A stretch of 64,000 nucleotides of DNA from Embiotoca jacksoni (taxonomy: Eukaryota; Chordata; Actinopteri; Embiotocidae): the NCBI GenBank assembly GCA_022577435.1, contig JAKOON010000017.1, forward strand, positions 863,501 to 927,500. The letters run 5' to 3'. The translations under genes were made by a program, and so were the position numbers. This document shows positions 14,345 through 24,498 of this stretch, piece by piece. The notes below the pieces were generated by a model. It was not told the origin of the DNA and searched no databases. It saw only the letters and a list, made by a program, of their open reading frames with translations. Numbering within the stretch: the first letter of the stretch is position 1; each line of letters starts with the position of its first letter.

Positions 14345-14387
14345 GGTGTGTGTGTGTGTGTGTGTGTGTGTGGGGGGGGGGGGGGGG
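14345..14387. repeat. (TG)n followed by a G16 homopolymer
   Basis: About 13 TG units run directly into 16 consecutive guanines (14372-14387). Such a G-run can form intermolecular or slipped G-quadruplex structures and is prone to length errors in assemblies. Confidence 0.9.
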
Positions 14388-14944
14388 TAAGAGACAGCTG
14401 AAAAATGTGTAAACATCTTTCACAGCTTTCTCTGCCGTGTCACACAAAGGCCCCTGGGTGTAGGAACAGTAGACAGAAACAAAAGAGAAACACATCAGGG
14501 ACAAACAGAGGCAAGTGTTGCTTCTCCCAGTTTCCTTTGTAAGCACAGTGAGAGGCTAATCTCATATAAGTGGCAGATTTAGAGTTCATCTGCAGCTGTG
14601 ATGTAATACTTAATGCATGGCAATAAATTAGCTCAGGGTGTAGTACTGCGTGAGCCTTTAGCACAGTAGCACAACCAGGCCTCTGAGGGATGGAGTTTAG
14701 TGCAATCATTCAGGAGGAAGCAGCAGCGGGGAGTGAGAAAGCCCCTCTTTCCTCTGCAGTCACACACAGTGTGCCGTAGTATTTTCCCGTACTATGAACA
14801 AATAATAAATCAGTGCTCTTTTTCAGTTCCCTTGGAATTTGCTCACTGTATGTAGACTGAGCCTTTGTCTATTCAACTTTGAGCAAAACTAAATTCTCTG
14901 GTTCACAAACCTTTAAAAGAGTAGTTGAATAGTGACAACTTAGG

Positions 14945-15130
14945 AAGCACTTATCTGCTTTCTTGCAGAGTTAAATAAGAAGATCAATACCACTCACGTG
15001 TCAGATGTATATACCCAGCGGCCACTAAAGTAAGGTTAGCATGATGACAGGAAAAACAGCTACAGATTAAACAAATGATATAATTAGTTGCTTAGTGAGC
15101 TTTACAGGTCATTAAAAATAACTATTAAAA
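14945..15130 (+). mobile_element. Degraded dispersed fish repeat, forward orientation
   Basis: The order 'tctgctttcttgcagagtta', 'agaagatcaataccactcac', 'ggttagcatga', 'gattaaacaaatgatata', 'gtgagctttacaggt' matches the forward strand of the same repeat family seen reversed at 9391-9575. It is strongly diverged and has no coding capacity. Formal name unknown to me. Confidence 0.6.
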
Positions 15131-18100
15131 TTTGTCCTACTGTGTCAGCTTTTACATGTAGGACGAACTGATTCTTTTTGCATCTTAAAGGAGAATATCT
15201 GTAAGTTATTTTGTTTAAAAAAAAATGGATGAAACTTATGTTGTCTATGTGTAGAAATTGCAGTGTTGATGTTTTGTCACAGCTGTGTAAGTATTGTGTT
15301 GCAGCTACTGGAGTTAAAACGCTAACCAGCTAGCCGCAGTCGGTTCTGTCTCACAATACCACTTTAAACCACCAGATGGTGCAGTGCGTCACTGTGGTGT
15401 CTGGTATGTCCTCAGTCCAACATGAGAAGAGGAGAAGCAGTTTATTCTAACATTATGAATGCAGCTACTAACACGACAATGACTGAAACTCTTCGTAAAA
15501 CAGAAGCAGAAAAAGAGTAAACGCTGGTGTTGCTTTCCACCACTGAACACAGCTCTTGGTAAGTAATGACACCTTTAAGGAGGCAATTTTTCCCCGTAAT
15601 GGGACGTATATTGTCTTTTCTGGACAGATGTAAAAGTAGTATCACACTTGTGAGCTAACTTTTGAGAAGAAATCAAAGAACTGTATTCCCAAAGTGTTTG
15701 GGAAATCACAGAGCTATTAAAATATGGTTGCAGCTGATCAGGCTTGACTCTGACCTTAAAGCAGAGCTATAAAACAGGGGGAATAAGAAATAGCGCACTC
15801 CTCTTCTTGCAAATGCAATGTTGAATTGATTGGCAATAAAACCTCCTCATTTCCATCTCTCATTTTTATACACAGTGTAACTGCAGCTACAGACTTGTTT
15901 GATCTGGTGTGACCAGCTTCTCATGCTGGCAAATGTTAGCAGAAGAGAGCTCCTTTTTAAATTGCTTGTATAACTAACATTACTGATCTGGTTTGCAAAC
16001 TGTATGTGCTGCTGTTCTGCTGTATCTTACCAACTATTATTTTGTAATTGTTTATCAATTGCCTCTAAGTGCAGGCTATATTTAGCTAGAGCTGAACTCC
16101 CAGGGATGGGCCCCAAGATGCTGTATTTACTCTCCAACAACATAAAAACAAACTTTATGCCTTGACAGACACAGCTGATTTCTTTATGCTGCAAATAATA
16201 ACCATCCTCTGTGTTTCCTGTGAGGCTGCAGCTCTCCTTCCTCAGTGGTTAAGGGTTAAATATATCAGGTTCTCAGGGGAATGAAGTTAATCTAAAATGG
16301 TGGATTATGTAATGGGAACCTCAGTTTGGGCTAATCCTTCTCTCCTGTCTGACTGCCACCCTGCTCAGTGATGGCAGGGTTCTAGTGGAGATGAAGGGGT
16401 GTCGGGGGATGTAGTGATGTTGTTTTTCTCCAAACACATGCCAGAATATTGCTGTTGTGACATCTTTGGCCACATACAGTCTATACCATTCATTAGTTTA
16501 CATTTATAACATATCTAAAAAGATTTATTTAGACACATTAACGCACCATGTTATGCACATATGTGGGCATCCCAGTAGCTCGGAGGTTTCTCGCAGCATT
16601 TTCCACTACGTGAACAAACATGATCATTTGTCCTATCATCAGCTGCCACACATTAGTGGCTTGCTTTCCGTGGGAAGAAGAGTCTTCTGTTTGCACGTGG
16701 ACTCAGTGGCCAAAGTCGTGTCTTTCTGACAAACTAAATGAGACGTATGTATTGGCATGCTCAGTGCACATTAATGGGAGAGACCGAGGGAAAGAAAGAG
16801 ACGCAAGAGAGAGGAGTGAGCATTAAGGATTGATCTAATGCTGTATTTGTAAGGAAGGATTTCAAGTTTTATCGCCTGGTTGAGTCTGATAATGAGATAA
16901 TTGGACAGTCCTCTACTTGCCCACCCCCCACTCATCTTTCTCTTTCTCTCTTCTTTCCATTCTTAGCTGACCACTCCCTCTCTTCATCCATTGGCCTCCA
17001 CAACACCAACCAACAACAGATTGGCTGCAGGGCGGATTCTGAGGCAGAGGACTAGTTAATTATGCTAAGCCATGAAACTGATAAGGAGACGGGTTTAAAA
17101 ATTCAAAACCTCTAGAAACACACGCATATACACTGAAGCGGAGTGGTTTAAAGAGAGACGGGCCCTTTGAGAAAATATGAGGCTATTTTGTCAGAGTAAG
17201 CAGAGATAGGAAGCGCAGGAAACAGAGAAAGAGAAGAGTTATAATTAAGCTGTTCCATATTTTTCATAAATCTCAACCTCTGTGTAATATTTAAAAACTC
17301 AGTGTATCCACTCTCCCTTTTTTTTTATTCTCAATTTTGAATACTAAATCGTGAACATTAAATTAAAGATTAGACTAAACTCTCTGGATGTCGGTCCTTT
17401 CCTCCCCCCACTCAGCTTCCAGTTCCTCCTCTGTTGCTGGTACGCTGCTGGCCTTTCCCCTCTGCTTGTTAGCTGATGTCTGTGGGCGGATAACACTGCT
17501 TCACTGATCCACAACTCACGAAACACCAATCGTCTTTTTTTTTTTTGCCTTTCTCCTCTTTTCTCCAGATCACTTTTTTGCAGCACACAAACATGCAATT
17601 ACTGTCCAGCACACTTCTGACACTGATCCCAAACTCATTTTTTTATTTTATGAGCTGCAACCCTGCACCACATTTTATTGGATTTACAAGCCTTTTTGCT
17701 GTCAGACAATAGCTCCAGAAATCAATGCAGCATTTACTAACACTGAAAAATATGACATCTGAAAGTTTGCGTGTTTCTGTTATATTTTTGTGTGTTTATT
17801 GCCTCTAGCATTGTAATGCAAATAACCTTTCCATAACCTTAAATAACCAGTCCAGAACTGCCTCTGCAGTCCTGAAAAAACACAGGAACCACAAAAGCTT
17901 GGCGCTGTAGCTCTGCCTGCCAGAACTCGAGTTGCACTGTGGTTTCCTGCAGGATACTGAACAGAAGTGAAAAGAGGGAGCTGGATCATCAGGAGTATCC
18001 CCCTTTACCCTTCCCAGCTTGTCCTTTTTGCATCATTTAGAACATGCAACCTAAACGTTATGCCACCACATATTAGTGTTTTGCTAGCTGCAGTGAAATG

Positions 18101-20451
18101 AGGCACGCTGCTCACCTCTGAGGACAAAGTTTACACCCCCACAACAGCAAAAAAAATCTGCAAACCCTAACAACTATTAAAGAGTTGGCCTCGAACACTG
18201 GCAGATTTCTCCATAGAAAAATGTTCCTCCTCAGAAGGAACCCCTAGGTTCAAAACTAACCACAGAAGAGGGAACAAGCAAGAAGTTGATCATTCTGATG
18301 AGTCTTCTGTGCTAAACAGCTCCTGGAAGATGTAGCATGAGGAAAAAAATGGCCTGGTTAAATCCAATTATGTAAATGTGCTGCCTTGTCTTTGACTGTT
18401 TTGTCTATGCATCAAATGTAGCATCAGATTTTTTGGAGGAAACGTAGAACCAATGATAAAAGGTTTTATGAATCTTGCAATTATGAGTAATGACTTTCCC
18501 TTAGAAGTTTATGTCGGTGCTGAGAACTGAACAGTTTACTGATACATCGAAAGACAAGAGAAAAAGTGAGAAAAAGAAAGAAGCAGAGAGAGGGAGGTGG
18601 GATGGAGTAACAGAGGAGGGGGATAAGGGGAGAGATGGAGTATCTGTGGGAGTATAATTAACTCCATGGTCTGGCTCTCTGCAGGCCTGCGGCACACTGC
18701 TCTGAAATGCTGATTCAGTCCACAGATAGACAGAATAGCACTGGAGGGAAACAGGGGTGAGGAGAGGGATGCAATAAGAGAGAGAGGGGCGAGTGAGGGT
18801 TGGGGTGTTGCAATGGACATCAAATGTGAAGCAACGGATAGCTCAGTAGGGTAAAAATCCCAAATTATGAAAGCAAAAGTAAACAGTGAAGGCAGGAGGA
18901 AGAACAGGCACTTTCGATATCAAACAGCTCAGCAAGATCGGCAGCTCCAGCGTGCAAATGTATACTTTCTACTGCGAGGCAGGTAATCTGCAGTCACTAC
19001 TTGACTTTTTCAAGCGCTGAACATTTGCAGATGTTTGTTTGCAGCACAAACCCCCGGCCTGCACTATCAAGAGGACAACAGTGACACCTAGAGGTGAAAC
19101 TACAAATGTAACCTGCACTGCATCGCTGTTGCAGGATGCTGGAAACACTTAACCCCTCCGTGCCCGGTGGAGCCTGTTGTGCTCGTCATTAAAAATAAGA
19201 GCATATAAACTTGACAGATTGAGTGTGTGTGTCCGGGGTCACAGTGTCATGTCGGGTGCTGACCCATTGACCGAAGGGGTTAAAAGCAGTCAGTCTGTCA
19301 CCGGGCTTGGGGGCAGAGGCAGCTCCCATCTATAATGCACCAAGCTGAGTGTCAGGTAAAGTGGAGACAAGGACCGGACAATGGAAGCAATAAATACTGA
19401 GGAGAGATGAATGGATGGATTTCTTAATTAAGATCTTTTTTCTGGCTGAGTGTCGCAGTGCTCATAGAAGCTCTGAATACTTTTGAGGCCAATGATATCA
19501 AAATAATATTTTTTTCCAGTAGTTAAATTCAATTTGAATTGCAAAACTCTGAAAAGGATACACAAATAAAAAATAGTTTATTTAAAAAATAAATAAATAA
19601 ACAATTTTACTGTGGATAATTGAGACAAACATGCACTTCTAACAATAGTACTGTTTAAAAAAAAAAAAAAGAAATATAGATGTTTTTATTTTTTATGTTG
19701 GTTTTCTCTTACCTGACCTTTTATGGTCTCACTATTAAATCAAATACACATATTGCAGAAAAAGTAAAGCAGAGTTCTTTTTGTGATCAAGTGTGGCACT
19801 TACAAATGCAGATTCAAACAGGCTGATGAAGCGAGATTTCTCGAACCCTCTTGTGTTTGGTATTGAATACGAGTCATGTTTGGGTGAAGTAGCTACTTGT
19901 ACATCTATAGTCTGTATTTTCTGGTGAGATGCAACAAGCAAGTGTAGAAAGTTAATTTCTCTTCAAACTATGGCAGATTGTTGCCATGTTTAACAGGTCA
20001 GTCAACTTTCCACAATTATCCGCTGAACACCGTTTATCAATCATTATCCAACATTAAGAATGGTAGCAGTACCGTCAAACATGAAACCAAAATGATGCAA
20101 AGACAAAAACAAAGTATTCCCCTCAAACAAAAGCAGCATTTAACTTTGCTTTTAGGAAGCTGATTATCAGTAAGGCAAATATAACATGCTATTTTAAAGT
20201 AGTGTGGACATCATAACAGCCATACAGACTGGACACGCAAATTCAAGTCCTGGAAAAGGGCCTCAAAGTGTCTTTGCACAAAGTGTAGAAGCATTAATCA
20301 ACATGCCAGCCCAACATGTCTCAGTATTCTGCTGAACGCTCAGGTTAATTCCAAAATTAATTCAAAATCTGGCGAGCAGCGGAGGTTTTCACCCAGAAAG
20401 GATGGACGTTACTTCCACAATTCAACTTTTCTTCTCTTTCAGCCATGTCCG
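15131..20451. other. Non-coding region up to the mmachc 3' end
   Basis: No supported exon. A polypyrimidine tract followed by TTCTTAG near 16920-16967 looks like a splice acceptor, but the short frame after it is not recognisable. The right part probably includes the mmachc 3' untranslated region. Confidence 0.55.
19685..19690 (-). terminator. Candidate poly(A) signal for mmachc
   Basis: AATAAA on the minus strand. It is the first such hexamer after the mmachc stop at 20452, implying a 3' UTR of about 760 nt. The flanks are A/T rich, so it could be chance. Confidence 0.4.
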
Positions 20452-23400
20452 TTAACGGGACTCTGAGGTGGGATCGGCTTGATCATCTTCATTCGGCAGA
20501 AAGCCCCAAGACCTGAGTAGAGCAGAACGCTGAGCAGGCGGAGTGGAGAAGTAGTCCCTCTGTTTCTGAGAGTAGGTCTGGACTGGACGGACAATGTTTC
20601 TGTAGCTCCAGTCCTACAGTCACAAAATAGAAAGAACATTTAACGATACACTAATTTGGTATACCGTGACATGGTCAAAACTGTTTAATTTGGGGCAGTG
20701 AAATTATAGTTTTTAAAATGCCAACAAACATGAAACAAAGTGTCACTGATCTACTGACGTGAATCATCATTCATTGTCTTTTTGTTCAAATAAATGTAAA
20801 TAAAACAAATGTGTATCCTGTGCAGCACTGTGTTATGTCCTCATGAAAGAGACTATATAACGCCACAGGTTTCACTCTCATCTCATCCACACTGCAGACA
20901 GACTGAAATCTTCTCAGGAGGGGGGCCCACAGGACAACAAAACCTCCAACACATGGGCGGTCTTTCATCTAAAGGCTATCTGTCGGGGGATTTTTGGCAT
21001 GAAACAGTTTGGTGGTGTGTATTTACTGTGTGTGTGTCACAGGTGTTAGGGCTAAAAGAGCAGAGGTGCTGCACCTGCCAGCGAAGGTTGTAATCCTCCA
21101 GCAGCTGTATCCTGTCCTCTCTGGAAGACACGGAGTCAGGAGGAACAGGCTGCACCAGCCCAGAGCCCACCGTCTCATCTCCAAACACCAACAGAGCTCT
21201 GATGGCGAACCAGCCTCCGAACCTGGGGTGCACACACACCCCGAACATTTTCTACAGGCAAACAAAACCAGATACGCAAAACTCAGGTGAGGAGACGGGG
21301 AGATAAAGGCTGCTCCTGTGCAGCAACTAATGACATTCCACCAAAAAAAAAAGAACAGCATTAATTACTTTTTTAGCCCAGGGTTGATCTGTGACATCAG
21401 ACTGTTGGTAATAAAAAGCTGCTCCAGATACATGAGCAGCAGTCTGTGCCAGGAACTTCGGCTTCCTGCTGGGCAGCAGCTCGTAGTCGAAACTCACATC
21501 CACCTTCTGTCCTGGAAAGCACTGCAGGGCAGGAAGAGGTGAAGGAGATATGTAGGAATCACAAGCAGGTCATGAAAATGGTTATAGTTGGAATTAGGGC
21601 TGCAACTTACAATTACTTTCATTACCGATTATTCAGTCAATTATTCTCTCAATTAACTGATTAGTTTGGTCTTTAAAGTGTCAAAAACTGGTGAAAAATG
21701 TCGACCAGTGCTTCAAAAAGCCCACGGTGCAATCTAAAATATCTCCTATTGTTTGTCTAAGAAACTGTCCACAACCATAAGATATTCAGTTTATTATCAT
21801 AGAGGACTAAACGAACCAGAAAATATTCACATTCAAGAAGCTAAAATCCGAGAATGTTTGTATTTTTTTTATTAAAAAAATAAAATAAAAATCAACTATC
21901 AAAACAGTTAATTTTCTGTTGATCAACTACTCAATGAATTGGTTCCGCTCTAATTGCAATCATATTCCTGACTCATAGACTTTAGGCCTGAGTCCAGTTA
22001 GCTCTCATGACGACATACAGTGCACTGTTAGACCTTGATAGATTTTACCCTACAGTTTATAACATGGAGCCCAAAGACAGATAGTTATTTCAAATGAATT
22101 TCCGGATAATCTACTGTGTCACAATACATCTATATAAAGGATCAATATTGTGCTATGAAATGATATGTAGAACAGAGGATTTTATCCCCGTTATCAACCA
22201 TTCAACCTTTCCCTCACACGCAGAGTGAGCAGGTCCCAACAAACTAAATGTGGGGCAAAGAGTATATCTGTGTGGGACAATGCAGGACACGTTACCAATA
22301 CTGACTGACAGGGAGTCTCAAAGTTGTATGTCTAAACACACACCGTATATAATGTAGGTTACAGGTAGGTTTTTATATTTAAATATATTTACTCAAATTA
22401 AACTTTCTGAACATTCACGCTAAGTAAATACAATAAGCACAAGAGGACGCTGAAGTTACACAGTACATGGTCTTATGCAGGGCCGGCTCACTACCACTGT
22501 GTGCTGATCTGTGCTGCACAGCGGGTGAAGCACAAGTTATTTTAGCGTTTATTACTCGTCTTTCTGAAAATGATATTTGGCTTTCAGTGAGAATGAACCC
22601 ACAGATCGACGAATTACAGACTCCGAGACTCGTCTTCCACCAGCTTCAGTAATTGCTGATAAATAGTTTCCAGTCTTTTTTTTTTTTTGCAGCTGTGTTT
22701 ACTTTTCTTTGTGCAAGTTTCCATTTAATTCTGCTGAAATCTGCACCGCTGGTGACTTTGTGGTGATTTGCAGTTTTGTTTCCCCCCTCCTCCCCCCCGT
22801 TTGATGTAGCGTTGGCAGCAAAAAAAAAATGATGACAGACCACGCGGCACTTGACCCATGTGTGCTCAAGTGAGATCGACATCAAACTCAGCCCCGGTGA
22901 CAACAGCCTTCACTTGTTTTTCTCGCAGCCACATTTTAGAAAAATGCATGCCCCGCAGTGTTGACCCCAATCAAAAATGTGTGACGTGGGGAAATAAAAT
23001 GCTGCTAAAGTTCCCCATCCTCACCTGCGAGACGGCCGAGGTGACACAGTGTCGGACGCACTGGTCGATGGGGTCAGACAGTCCCCGGCAGCCCCTCTGC
23101 TCCAGGAAGGGCAGGAAGGCTTTTTCAAACATGTCGGGGGTGCTGAGCACCACCACGGCCAAGCTGTCATTGGGGTAGGAGAGGTGCAGGGCGGGAGGCA
23201 GCACGCAGTTGTACCAACCGATCTGCAGCCATGAAGGAGTTGCACAGGAGCACAAAGTCCAGCGAGGATGTGGAAGGAAGAAACACAGGAAGAAACGTGT
23301 TGAAAGAGCTCAATAGATTGAGCAGTTAATGACTGTGTTGAACTGTACTGCTGAACTCTTTGTGTCAAAGGCACTCACTAAAAAAAAAAAGAAGAAATGA

Positions 23401-23502
23401 TGGCCGCTGTACCTTTAGCGGGTACACTTCAAATCCCAGGTTTGTCAGACAGTTGTCAAGAAGTCCTGTAATACTTTCCACACTTGCAGTGGAAGCGGCC
23501 AT
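20452..23502 (-). CDS. mmachc: Cyanocobalamin reductase / alkylcobalamin dealkylase (cblC protein)
   Basis: Five coding exons: 23502-23413, 23222-23025, 21521-21369, 21251-21075, 20613-20452, all GT-AG and all joined at codon boundaries, giving 259 aa. MMACHC is the cytosolic protein that takes up cobalamin, removes its upper ligand (decyanation, or glutathione-dependent dealkylation) and hands it on with MMADHC. The family signature is clear: FEVYPLK-IGWYN near residues 24-35, LSTPDMFEKA near 57, DPIDQCV near 80, FLAQTAAHVSGAAFYYQQ near 119-136, CVHPRFGGWFAIR near 153-165, and YFSTPPAQR near 227. The Arg after WFAI, at the position of a known human cblC mutation (Arg161), is present. The protein is slightly shorter than human (282 aa) because the variable C-terminal tail is reduced. 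The start is the first in-frame ATG of exon 1, with G at -3 and +4. Intron 2 carries a dispersed repeat. Confidence 0.97.
21596..21962 (+). mobile_element. Dispersed fish repeat 'GGGCTGCAAC' type, in mmachc intron 2
   Basis: It begins 'ggctgcaacttacaattac', has the typical core 'aagatattcagtttattatc' followed by 'atagaggacta', then 'agaaaatattcacattc', and ends in a degenerate inverted end near 'ggttccgctctaatt'. I recognise it as an abundant non-autonomous fish repeat. The imperfect terminal inverted repeats suggest a DNA-transposon-derived element, but I do not know its formal name. It is antisense to mmachc. Confidence 0.7.
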
Positions 23503-23518
23503 TGCTGAATGTCAACAT
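23456..23518 (-). CDS. Possible overlapping upstream ORF of mmachc (20 codons)
   Basis: An ATG at 23518-23516 (G at -3, T at +4) lies 16 nt upstream of the mmachc start in another frame. It runs 20 codons and stops at TGA 23458-23456, inside mmachc exon 1. If the transcript begins upstream of it, it would compete with the main start. It also coincides with a YY1-like sequence, so the transcript start may lie at or beyond this ATG. No peptide function is implied. Confidence 0.35.
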   Translation of the reverse strand: MLTFSNGRFHCKCGKYYRTS

Positions 23519-23523
23519 GGCGC
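23511..23523 (-). promoter_or_regulatory. YY1-like element at the mmachc 5' end
   Basis: The minus strand reads GCGCCATGTTGA, close to the YY1 consensus GCCGCCATCTTG. YY1 elements of this kind often sit at or just downstream of transcription starts of TATA-less housekeeping genes. Confidence 0.4.
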
Positions 23524-23720
23524 GTTGGATTGTGGGATATGTTGATTTTTAGATGAGTCGAGTCACAAATTAAGCTGAACTCTTTGTCGTTTCAGCCATG
23601 ATTTGCTATCTGTCTAAACGACAAGTCCAAATATAAATTAAAATACATTTTAATGAGCGGGTATAGCGCAGGACTACCCCTATAATTTTCAACTGACGAC
23701 TCCTGCCATATATATAATAA

Positions 23721-23746
23721 ACTACAATACCCAGAAAGCCTTGCGC
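23721..23746 (+). promoter_or_regulatory. ZNF143/THAP11-type promoter element
   Basis: The core ACTACAATACCCAG followed by AAAGCCTTGCGC fits the conserved promoter motif ACTAYRnnnCCCR and its extended composite form recognised by ZNF143 with THAP11/HCFC1. It lies 219 bp upstream of the mmachc start codon. In humans ZNF143, THAP11 and HCFC1 are needed for MMACHC expression. Confidence 0.8.
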
Positions 23747-23768
23747 GTACGTCATACGCAATCACGTC
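23747..23768. promoter_or_regulatory. CRE/ATF-like sequences
   Basis: TACGTCATACG and a nearby CACGTCG directly follow the ZNF143-type element. They resemble ATF/CREB half-sites. Functional status unknown. Confidence 0.35.
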
Positions 23769-24171
23769 GTTATTGTGGGCTCCTGGATTTAAAAGTGGAG
23801 TCGCAACGTTTTCTGTGAGTAGCTTTATTAGCCACCTAGCAGAAACGTTCATACCTCCCCGTATAAAGTATTATATGTTTTTTTAAGAGACTGCGTATAA
23901 TTTGTGATGAAAAACAGGCATAATTAAGTATTTTAAATGCGATAAACGTATTTTCCTGCCAACCTAAAGAGAGTTGTTCTGAACGCAGAGAGAACAAGTC
24001 TCCGTCAAACTGCTGCTAACAGACATTAGCTCAGTTGAACATCGATGATTTAAACACCTCAATCTTATCGTGTGTTTGTGGCGCTATTTTCAGAATACCT
24101 TTGAGCAGGTGCTCACATTTACAGTAGATCAATACAGTACTGGGCACATAACAGGCTGCACAGTCCGGCTT

Positions 24172-24245
24172 CTTTTTTTTTTTTTTTTTTTTACCTGTGT
24201 AGCAGCTGATAAACCTCACAACAACAATAACAACAACAACAACAA
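24172..24245. repeat. T-run and (AAC)n tract
   Basis: A run of about 20 T (24173-24192) is followed after a short gap by an AAC trinucleotide tract (24221-24245). Low-complexity sequence inside the shared promoter region. Confidence 0.9.
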
Positions 24246-24498
24246 AACATGCAAATGTTCAGGCCTGCTGTAATTTAATCTCCCTCAAAGTGTCAAGAGA
24301 TCTTAACTCCGCCGGTACCTCCCCGACCAGCCACAAAACACGTCTAAAGTTACTGTCTCCATCCCACCGTGCCTTTTGATGTAACGTCGCAGTCGGGACC
24401 ACGCAGCGTTATCTCCCATCTTTCATGACGCTTTTGCAAGAATTAGTTGAGTAACGCTGCTGATCTTAGATGCATAACTTTGTAGTTGAACTCGGGAC

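Larger units (their letters stand above)
12791..14944. other. Non-coding region, no supported exon
   Basis: Apart from microsatellites I see nothing. The open frame near 13330-13521 has a CAG-like acceptor before it but no family similarity and no matching donor. Confidence 0.55.
23503..24498. promoter_or_regulatory. Head-to-head promoter region of mmachc and ccdc163
   Basis: The start codons of the two divergent genes are 996 bp apart with no repeat element or other gene between them except a T-run and an AAC-rich tract near 24172-24245. The left part (23503-23770) is moderately CpG-rich and carries the ZNF143/THAP11-type element and CRE-like sequences. From memory, the human genes MMACHC and CCDC163 also lie head to head. 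Confidence 0.75.

Noticed and set aside
16920..17056. A strong polypyrimidine tract with TTCTTAG followed by a short frame ending in TAG, like a terminal exon
   Set aside because: The 28-codon frame has no recognisable similarity and I found no upstream exon in phase. Kept only as a note.
18831..18900. A 'ggatagctcagtagggtaa' sequence resembling a tRNA D-arm (A box)
   Set aside because: No B box (GGTTCGAATCC-like), no acceptor-stem pairing and no cloverleaf can be drawn from the following bases.
18908..18986. CAG...GTAATC-bounded segment near 18909-18986 resembling an internal exon
   Set aside because: All frames give unremarkable short peptides without a known family or partner exons.
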